57,696 nucleotides of DNA, taken from contig JAPLFX010000027.1 of assembly GCA_026390445.1 (NCBI GenBank), positions 1-57,696 of the forward strand, read 5' to 3'. The notes beneath the pieces were generated by a model. That model searched no databases, was not told the origin of the DNA, and saw only the letters and a program-made list of their open reading frames with translations. Both the position numbers and the translations under genes were made by a program. Shown here piece by piece: positions 52,615 through 57,696 of this stretch (its first letter is position 1; the number at the start of each line of letters is the position of its first letter). Origin of the DNA: Pseudomonadota bacterium (GTDB lineage Bacteria > Bdellovibrionota_B > Oligoflexia > Oligoflexales > CAIYRB01).

Positions 52615-52998
52615 ATGAAGGCACCGGTTAAAAAGAAGAAGATTAAGCGCAATGTCCCAAACGGAGTTGCTCATATCAAGGCCACGTTCAATAATACGAT
52701 TATCACTATCACTGATGTGAATGGCGACGTCGTTGCTTGGTCTACCTCCGGTGCCAAGGGTTTCAAAGGGTCTCGTAAGAGTACCCCATTTGCGGCTCAG
52801 GTTGCGGCTGAAGAGGCTGCTCGGCGAGCCATGGACTCAGGTATGAGGTCGGTTGCGGTTCTCGTAAACGGTCCCGGGGCGGGGCGGGAGAGCGCGGTTC
52901 GGGCAATTGCTGCTGCAGGTATGAAAGTCACTCTCCTCAAGGATGTGACGCCTATTCCACACAATGGTTGCCGGCCGCCGAAAAGGCGCCGTGTTTAA
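52615..52998 (+). CDS. rpsK: Ribosomal protein S11
   Basis: S11 (127 aa) lies on the platform of the small subunit. [18 protein letters not shown] and the C-terminal [16 protein letters not shown] are conserved. ATG 52615 has GAGAGGA about 10 bases upstream; a TTG three codons earlier is less likely. Confidence 0.97.
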   Translation: MKAPVKKKKIKRNVPNGVAHIKATFNNTIITITDVNGDVVAWSTSGAKGFKGSRKSTPFAAQVAAEEAARRAMDSGMRSVAVLVNGPGAGRESAVRAIAAAGMKVTLLKDVTPIPHNGCRPPKRRRV

Positions 52999-53047
52999 TT
53001 TCTGTTCGATGTAATATTCGTTTCAGTTCGTAACTGGAGGATTGGCT

Positions 53048-53674
53048 TTGGCCAGGTACACAGGTCCCGTTTGTAGATTTTGCCGCCGCGAGGGTATGAA
53101 ACTGTTCCTCAAAGGCGAGCGTTGTATGACTGACAAGTGCGCCTTCGAGCGCAAAGGTTACGCTCCTGGCCAGCATGGTCAGCGTCGCGCGAAGGTTTCA
53201 GAGTACGGTAGTCAGCTTCGTGAGAAGCAGAAGGTCAAGCGCGTCTATGGCCTCCTTGAGCGGCAGTTCCGCCTAACCTTCGAGCATTCGGTGCTCGAGC
53301 GTGGCGTGACAAGCGAGATTTTCTTCAGGAATCTTGAGCTGCGTCTGGACAACGTTGTATTCCGCATGGGCTTTTCGCGAAGCCGCAATGAGGGACGGCA
53401 AGTTGTGCGGCACAATCATGTGTTGGTCAATGGTAAGCGCTGCAACATCCCGAGTGCCCGCCTGAAAGTCGGGGACGTCGTGACGGTCGCCCAAAAGAGC
53501 CAGTCAAAATCGCAGTTTAAGTCGTCTGGCGAGCTATTTGCTCGGCGCTTGGCGTTGCCTTGGGTTCAGGTTGACCATGGCAAGGCAACTGGTAAGGTTG
53601 TCGCTCAGCCTACACGTGACGATATTGGGTTGCCTGTTAAAGAGCGTCTGATCGTCGAGCTCTACTCGAAGTAA
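53048..53674 (+). CDS. rpsD: Ribosomal protein S4, zinc form
   Basis: S4 (208 aa) nucleates small-subunit assembly. [15 protein letters not shown] starts it, and Cys9, Cys12, Cys26 and Cys31 form the zinc site of the C+ type. An S4 RNA-binding domain (about 98-160) is present. The start is TTG at 53048: GGAGGA at 53036-53041 has correct spacing to it and none to the TTG at 53042. Confidence 0.96.
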   Translation: MARYTGPVCRFCRREGMKLFLKGERCMTDKCAFERKGYAPGQHGQRRAKVSEYGSQLREKQKVKRVYGLLERQFRLTFEHSVLERGVTSEIFFRNLELRLDNVVFRMGFSRSRNEGRQVVRHNHVLVNGKRCNIPSARLKVGDVVTVAQKSQSKSQFKSSGELFARRLALPWVQVDHGKATGKVVAQPTRDDIGLPVKERLIVELYSK

Positions 53675-53726
53675 GGCAGTGCTCCTCCTTGGTCTGTTAC
53701 CGCTTTTGCGTATTAACGGGGATTCT

Positions 53727-54737
53727 ATGCATCGTAACTGGCAAGATCTAATTCGTCCTAAGAGCCTTGAAGCGGACGTCCTGAGCGAGACTTATGGCAA
53801 GTTTGTGGCCCGTCCATTGGAGCGGGGCTATGGATTGACGCTTGGTAACAGTCTGCGGCGCGTCTTGCTGTCCAGTATTAATGGGGCAGCGATTGTGGCT
53901 GTTCGGATCCAAGGTGTCGATCATGAGTTCTCGACGGTGCCTGGTATCAAGGAGGATGTGACTGATATTATCCTCAATCTGAAGCAGGTGAATCTGCGCT
54001 ACCTTGGCGACGATGATGCAACTCTTAAGCTTGAGGCGTCGGGTCCTAGGGTTGTGAAGGCCGGAGATATTCAGACGGATGGTGACGTTGAGGTTTTAAA
54101 CCCAGATCAGGTGATTGCGACCATTGACGATGGTGGCAAACTGAGCATGGAAATGATCGTTCGTCACGGTCGTGGTTATGTTTCGGCTGATGCTAACCGC
54201 ACCGACGATTTGCCCACCGGGGTGATCGCTATCGATTCGATCTTCGCGCCGGTCCGGCGAGTCGCGTACAACGTATCCAACGCGCGTGTTGGTCAAATGA
54301 CTGACTACGACAAATTGACCGTCGAGGTCTGGACCAATGGTGCTGTGCGTCCAGATGATGCGGTCGCATATGCTGCTAAGATTCTTAAAGAGCAGCTGAC
54401 GATCTTTGTTAATTTTGACGAGGCGGAAGAGGAGGAGGTTAAGTCCTTCGACGATGGTTCCGGTAAGGCTAGCTTGAACGAGAATCTGTTCAAGACGGTT
54501 GATTCCCTTGAGCTGAGCGTTCGGGCTGCGAACTGCCTCGAAAATGCGAATATTAAGTATATTGGCGAGCTTGTGACGAAGTCCGAGGCTGAAATGCTGA
54601 AGACAAAGAATTTCGGTCGTAAGTCGCTGAATGAGATCAAGGATATACTGAGTGAGATGGGCTTGTCGCTTGGTATGAAAATTGACGGGTTTGATCCGTC
54701 GACGCTACGTAAACAAGATGAAGATCAGAAGCAATAA
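53727..54737 (+). CDS. rpoA: RNA polymerase alpha subunit
   Basis: RpoA (336 aa). The N-terminal domain drives polymerase assembly ([20 protein letters not shown] near 32-51), and the C-terminal domain (about 255-320) binds UP elements and activators, with [20 protein letters not shown] flexible acidic linker ([13 protein letters not shown]) joins them. ATG 53727 has GGGGA five bases upstream; a longer reading has no support. Confidence 0.97.
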   Translation: MHRNWQDLIRPKSLEADVLSETYGKFVARPLERGYGLTLGNSLRRVLLSSINGAAIVAVRIQGVDHEFSTVPGIKEDVTDIILNLKQVNLRYLGDDDATLKLEASGPRVVKAGDIQTDGDVEVLNPDQVIATIDDGGKLSMEMIVRHGRGYVSADANRTDDLPTGVIAIDSIFAPVRRVAYNVSNARVGQMTDYDKLTVEVWTNGAVRPDDAVAYAAKILKEQLTIFVNFDEAEEEEVKSFDDGSGKASLNENLFKTVDSLELSVRAANCLENANIKYIGELVTKSEAEMLKTKNFGRKSLNEIKDILSEMGLSLGMKIDGFDPSTLRKQDEDQKQ

Positions 54738-54746
54738 GAGGCAGAT

Positions 54747-55172
54747 ATGCGCCACCTTAAGGGCTACCGGAAATTAGGTCGAGTTACATCCCACCGCTTG
54801 GCTATGTTGCGAAACATGGCCACTTCGCTGGTGTTGCATGAGCGAATCGAAACGACAGTGCCGAAGGCTAAGGAGCTTCGCGGGATTGTTGATCGGATGA
54901 TCACTTTGGGCAAACGTGGGGATCTTCACGCGCGCCGTCAGGCGCTTAGTTACCTCTACGATGATGCGGCCGTGAGTAAAGTTTTCAGTGATCTCGCCGA
55001 GCGCTTCAAGACTCGTCCAGGTGGTTACACGCGAATTCTGAAAAAGGGCTTCCGGTTCGGAGATGGGGCAGATATGGCCTTCTTAGAGCTGGTAGACTTC
55101 CAAGGTGCGAAGCAGGTCGCTGCTACGCCAGAGGCAAAGGCGCCTGTCGGCAAGAAGAAGGCTAAGTCCTAA
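54747..55172 (+). CDS. rplQ: Ribosomal protein L17
   Basis: L17 (141 aa), last gene of the cluster. [20 protein letters not shown] and [22 protein letters not shown] are conserved. The tail (about 122-141) is Ala/Lys-rich. It begins 9 bases after rpoA. Confidence 0.97.
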   Translation: MRHLKGYRKLGRVTSHRLAMLRNMATSLVLHERIETTVPKAKELRGIVDRMITLGKRGDLHARRQALSYLYDDAAVSKVFSDLAERFKTRPGGYTRILKKGFRFGDGADMAFLELVDFQGAKQVAATPEAKAPVGKKKAKS

Positions 55173-55213
55173 GGGGCTTGCGCCTCTAGTAGATGCCGTG
55201 TCCACGCACTATG

Positions 55214-55254
55214 AACCCGCTTATCGGCTGTAGCCGAGAGCGGGTTTTGCTTTT
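55214..55254 (+). terminator. Intrinsic terminator of the ribosomal cluster
   Basis: AACCCGCT pairs with AGCGGGTT, and an inner CGGCT-GT-AGCCG stem continues the hairpin. TTTT, GC and TTTT follow directly. It lies 41 bases after the rplQ stop and ends the S10-spc-alpha unit. Confidence 0.9.
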
Positions 55255-55306
55255 CGGTGTATCGTTAGGCTGTGATAGACTTGGACTTTATGGCGCGGGG
55301 GGGCTC

Positions 55307-55741
55307 ATGAACAGATGGGCAGGTCTGGTTGGCCTGGTGGGGTTATTGGGAGGCTGCAATCGTAGCCTGTCCTCTCAGGCAGATGATGTGCTTTTTCAGC
55401 GCTGGGGTAGGACGGTGCTTTCCCACCCAGAGACTTTGACTTTAAAGGAACTTCATCTGGGGTCTGGGGCCTATACTGGTCGCGATGTGATTGCGGTCGG
55501 CAAGGTGGTGCAGTTGAGTGAGCACGGTACCTATGCTGTGATCAGCGATGATGAGGCGCGGATATTAGTCGTACTGACCGACCTGGGGGGTGAAGCGGTT
55601 GGTCTCACTTCGGGTGAGGCCACATTTGTGCGAGTTTTGGGAACGCTAGAGCGAGGGAGAAAGGGTTTGCCGGTGCTCCGGGCGCATGCGGTCAGCGTTC
55701 GTGAGGGGGCTGTTCGGCTTGGACTAGACGGTAAGGCATGA
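55307..55741 (+). CDS. Lipoprotein coupled to lptG
   Basis: A 144-residue putative lipoprotein: MNRWAGLVGLVGLLGGC has a clean lipobox (LGGC), making Cys17 the lipidated residue. The mature part contains a beta-rich segment (about 60-125, RDVIAVGKVVQLSEHGTYAV) that resembles an OB-fold of the kind found in tRNA_anti-like proteins; this is only a resemblance. ATG 55307 lies after a G-rich ribosome site; a longer reading would remove the signal peptide from the N-terminus. Its stop overlaps the lptG start by four bases (ATGA), so the two are translated together. Confidence 0.72.
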   Translation: MNRWAGLVGLVGLLGGCNRSLSSQADDVLFQRWGRTVLSHPETLTLKELHLGSGAYTGRDVIAVGKVVQLSEHGTYAVISDDEARILVVLTDLGGEAVGLTSGEATFVRVLGTLERGRKGLPVLRAHAVSVREGAVRLGLDGKA

Positions 55742-56826
55742 AGTTTTTCTTCTATATTCTCAAAGATTATTTAAAGTATGTTTTGGGTGCTGTGACCTTA
55801 ACGGTTTTTCTCTTCGTACTGTTTGATTTTATTGGGAAGTCTTCGAGGGAATTTGCAGAGTACGCTCCTTTACCCCAAGATATTTTTCGCTACTACCTGT
55901 TTCAAATCCCTGGCCAAGTGATTCAGGCGTTGCCGATTGCAGGACTTTTGGCCTCGGTCATTGCGATGATTCTGCTTAGTCGTACCAACGAGATCACGGC
56001 CATGAGGTCGGCTGGGATGGGGCCTTGGCAGATTGGTGCACCGCTGGCCTGCGGCGGTTTTTTGATGAGTCTAGTGTCTTTGGGGCTTGGCGAATTTTGG
56101 ATTCCTAGCCTAGCGCAGAAGGTTCATTACATCCACGAAGTACAGATGCGTAAGGAGCGTGACGATCAGATTTCCGGTGATACGAAGTGGCTGCGGCAAG
56201 GGCAGACGTTGATTAATTTTCAGGATTTCGAGCCACTTACCAGCACGTTGAGTCATGTTAAAATGGTCGAAGTGCGGGCTAATTTTCGGCCGCTGCAGTC
56301 GACAGAGGCTGACTCTGCGACATACGCTGCTGATACCAGGACGTGGTATCTGAAGGGTATCAAAATCCTCCACTTTAAGCGCAACGGCACCTTGGATCAT
56401 TTGGATTATGCTGACACTCTTGCCGTAGCGTTGCCGATTGAACCAAAGAAGTTAAAGAAGGATCGGCGCAATCCTAACGAATTGAGTATCGGTGAGTTGG
56501 CCGAAAAGGTTGAGCGTGGCGAACAGCAGGGTATGGACACGATCAAGTATAAGGTCGAGTTGCATGGAAAATTGGCCTACCCATTTGCGGCTTTCGTCGT
56601 CAGTCTCATTGGACTCAAGTTTGGTTACAAGTCTGAGCGCGCAACGGAAACTACTAAGGGCGTGCTAGTCGCCTTTTTTATTGGAATTAGTTATTGGTTT
56701 ATCATGAGTGCCGGGAGGGCTTTGGGCCTGCGCGGCACGATACCTCCCGTGGTGTCGGCCTGGATGGCGAATTGTGTCATCTTGGGGATCATTAGTTTTG
56801 ACGCTTGGATGAGTCGAAAGCTCTGA
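55738..56826 (+). CDS. lptG: LPS export permease LptG
   Basis: LptG/LptF-family (362 aa) inner-membrane permease of the LPS transporter LptB2FG, which extracts LPS from the inner membrane. Three helices occur in the N-terminal 120 residues, a periplasmic jellyroll domain at about 125-275, and three helices at the C-terminus. The coupling-helix region NEITAMRSAGMGPWQI and the P-rich ALPIAGLLASVIAM helix match the family. LptG is favoured over LptF by the start, but the distinction is not secure. No lptF is adjacent. Confidence 0.88.
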   Translation: MKFFFYILKDYLKYVLGAVTLTVFLFVLFDFIGKSSREFAEYAPLPQDIFRYYLFQIPGQVIQALPIAGLLASVIAMILLSRTNEITAMRSAGMGPWQIGAPLACGGFLMSLVSLGLGEFWIPSLAQKVHYIHEVQMRKERDDQISGDTKWLRQGQTLINFQDFEPLTSTLSHVKMVEVRANFRPLQSTEADSATYAADTRTWYLKGIKILHFKRNGTLDHLDYADTLAVALPIEPKKLKKDRRNPNELSIGELAEKVERGEQQGMDTIKYKVELHGKLAYPFAAFVVSLIGLKFGYKSERATETTKGVLVAFFIGISYWFIMSAGRALGLRGTIPPVVSAWMANCVILGIISFDAWMSRKL

Positions 56827-56829
56827 GAG

Positions 56830-56858
56830 TTGACCGGGTACTGGCGGTCACTTAGGAT
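56830..56858 (+). promoter_or_regulatory. Putative sigma-70 promoter of SH3 lipoprotein gene
   Basis: TTGACC, a 17-base spacer and TAGGAT lie just downstream of lptG. A TGACCG/CGGTCA inverted repeat spans the -35 and the spacer, which could act as an operator or as the upstream gene's stem. The start would be near 56865, about 45 bases before the gene. Confidence 0.45.
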
Positions 56859-56910
56859 TAGTAACGTTAGTCCCTGGGCAATTTTTTGTGATGCTTTGGA
56901 GGCCTTCTAA

Positions 56911-57339
56911 ATGGTTTTGCGACTTGGTGCAGCTTTGGCTTTGGTGATGGTTTGGTCCTGCGCTGGCGACGGTGAGGTCGCTGGTTCCGAACCTGTCGGT
57001 GCAGTGCAGGAGGCGGCGAAGATTCCCGACGCACCTGGGAGTGACACTGGCGAGGCTCCGGTACAGGCTTCGGTTGGGCAGGTTGCAGCAACTCCGGTCG
57101 CTGCTCCGGAGGCGACGACACCGGCCGACGCAGAGAGATCGGTTCAGGCGAGTGGCGGGCCGGGGCTTTTGGTCAAGGTGAAAAATTTAAATGTGCGCCA
57201 GGGACCTGGGACCGATCACCCTGTGACACGTATGTTGAAGAAGGGTGATCTTGTGACGCCGGTGGGGTGTGAACGGCAGTGGTGTAAGCTGGGCGAGGGT
57301 GAGTTTGTCGCTCAGAAGTATTTAGGTAAGGGGCCCTGA
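56911..57339 (+). CDS. SH3-domain lipoprotein
   Basis: A 142-residue putative lipoprotein. The N-terminus is hydrophobic and ends VWSCAGDG, an acceptable lipobox (Cys17). An Ala/Pro/Glu/Thr-rich spacer (about 20-85) leads to a bacterial SH3b domain at about 88-140, with LNVRQGPGTDHPV, KKGD and WCKLGEGEFV matching the family. SH3b domains bind peptidoglycan or peptides, so the spacer may span the periplasm to the cell wall. GGAG lies about 8 bases before the ATG. Confidence 0.8.
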   Translation: MVLRLGAALALVMVWSCAGDGEVAGSEPVGAVQEAAKIPDAPGSDTGEAPVQASVGQVAATPVAAPEATTPADAERSVQASGGPGLLVKVKNLNVRQGPGTDHPVTRMLKKGDLVTPVGCERQWCKLGEGEFVAQKYLGKGP

Positions 57340-57441
57340 CATAGCCAGGGCCTATAAGTGACTAGAAGTAATGGGGTAATGGTGTTCGGCTCAAGATTTC
57401 CTCTGGTTTGCCGAAAGGCTTGAAGCAGTTGGAGGCAGGTG

Positions 57442-57696
57442 ATGAGCACGATATCCACAGCGCCCATGGTGACCAAGGAATATTCTTTTTACGGGGTTGA
57501 TAGACTAGTTGATAATTCGGTGACGGATTTCGACTTGTTTATCAGCCTTGAGCGGCATTTTATCCTTTATAGCGGATCGGGTTATAAGTGGAATCGCACG
57601 GAGCTCAATGAGCTTCTCAGGGCTGGCCACGATCAGCTTTATATACGAAGTCAGGACTTGGCCAAGGCCGCGATGTATGAGGCGGTCGTCAAGTTA
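57442..57696 (+). CDS. Hypothetical protein, partial (N-terminus only)
   Basis: An open frame of 85 codons from an ATG preceded by GGAGG at 57431-57435 and running off the right edge. The segments DLFISLERHFILY (about 34-46) and NELLRAGHDQLYIRSQD (about 56-72) resemble the small N-terminal domain that precedes HD or HD-GYP phosphodiesterase domains in some signalling proteins. The catalytic part, if any, is outside the window, so the call is tentative. Confidence 0.6.
   Translation, partial: MSTISTAPMVTKEYSFYGVDRLVDNSVTDFDLFISLERHFILYSGSGYKWNRTELNELLRAGHDQLYIRSQDLAKAAMYEAVVKL

Overview
The window comes from the chromosome of a Gram-negative, proteobacterium-like organism. It encodes type IV pilus motors, an Lgt/Lpt/SurA envelope pathway, seven complex I membrane subunits, Mfd, and a full S10-spc-alpha ribosomal cluster. 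Several traits fit the Oligoflexia/Bdellovibrionota or the former Deltaproteobacteria: a GldA/F/G-like transporter, many small lipoproteins, and above all a DNA topoisomerase VI. That placement is inference; no rRNA gene is present to settle it. I found no tRNA, rRNA, CRISPR array, insertion sequence or prophage. No stretch longer than about 240 bases lacks a gene.

Left part (1-20 kb). A membrane-anchored protein of unknown function runs off the left edge on the minus strand. An aldehyde dehydrogenase gene follows, divergent from a tiny double zinc-ribbon gene. Next is a minus-strand pilB-pilT-pilC operon (pilus extension motor, retraction motor, inner-membrane platform), then two unknown overlapping genes and ihfA. 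On the plus strand lie trpS and a four-gene GldA/F/G plus DUF4340 transporter cassette. On the minus strand follow a CxxCH-containing secreted protein with a small lipoprotein, an HDOD protein and murJ; lgt is divergent from murJ.

Middle (20-40 kb). A minus-strand operon nuoA-H-J-K-L-M-N encodes exactly the seven membrane subunits of complex I and none of the peripheral-arm subunits. Plus-strand genes then run gpsA, a MazG-like pyrophosphohydrolase, a CPBP membrane protease, top6B, top6A, mfd, a parvulin isomerase and surA. The last five lie close together and look like one transcription unit, joining DNA topology, transcription-coupled repair and envelope protein folding. A minus-strand lipoprotein gene converges on surA.

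Right part (40-57.7 kb). A continuous plus-strand cluster reads rpsJ, rplC, rplD, rplW, rplB, rpsS, rplV, rpsC, rplP, rpmC, rpsQ, rplN, rplE, rpsN, rpsH, rplF, rplR, rpsE, rpmD, rplO, secY, adk, infA, rpmJ, rpsM, rpsK, rpsD, rpoA, rplQ, closed by a strong intrinsic terminator. The order is canonical except that rplX (L24) is missing between rplN and rplE and map is missing after adk. L29 carries an unusual Ala/Lys-rich tail, and S14 combines a long N-terminus with a zinc-binding four-cysteine core. Beyond the terminator are a lipoprotein gene translationally coupled to lptG, an SH3-domain lipoprotein gene, and the start of a gene that runs off the right edge.

The most striking content is the bacterial topoisomerase VI pair, whose B subunit has a histone-like tail, located directly upstream of mfd. 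Next in interest are the missing L24 gene, the membrane-arm-only nuo operon and the lipoprotein-lptG pair.
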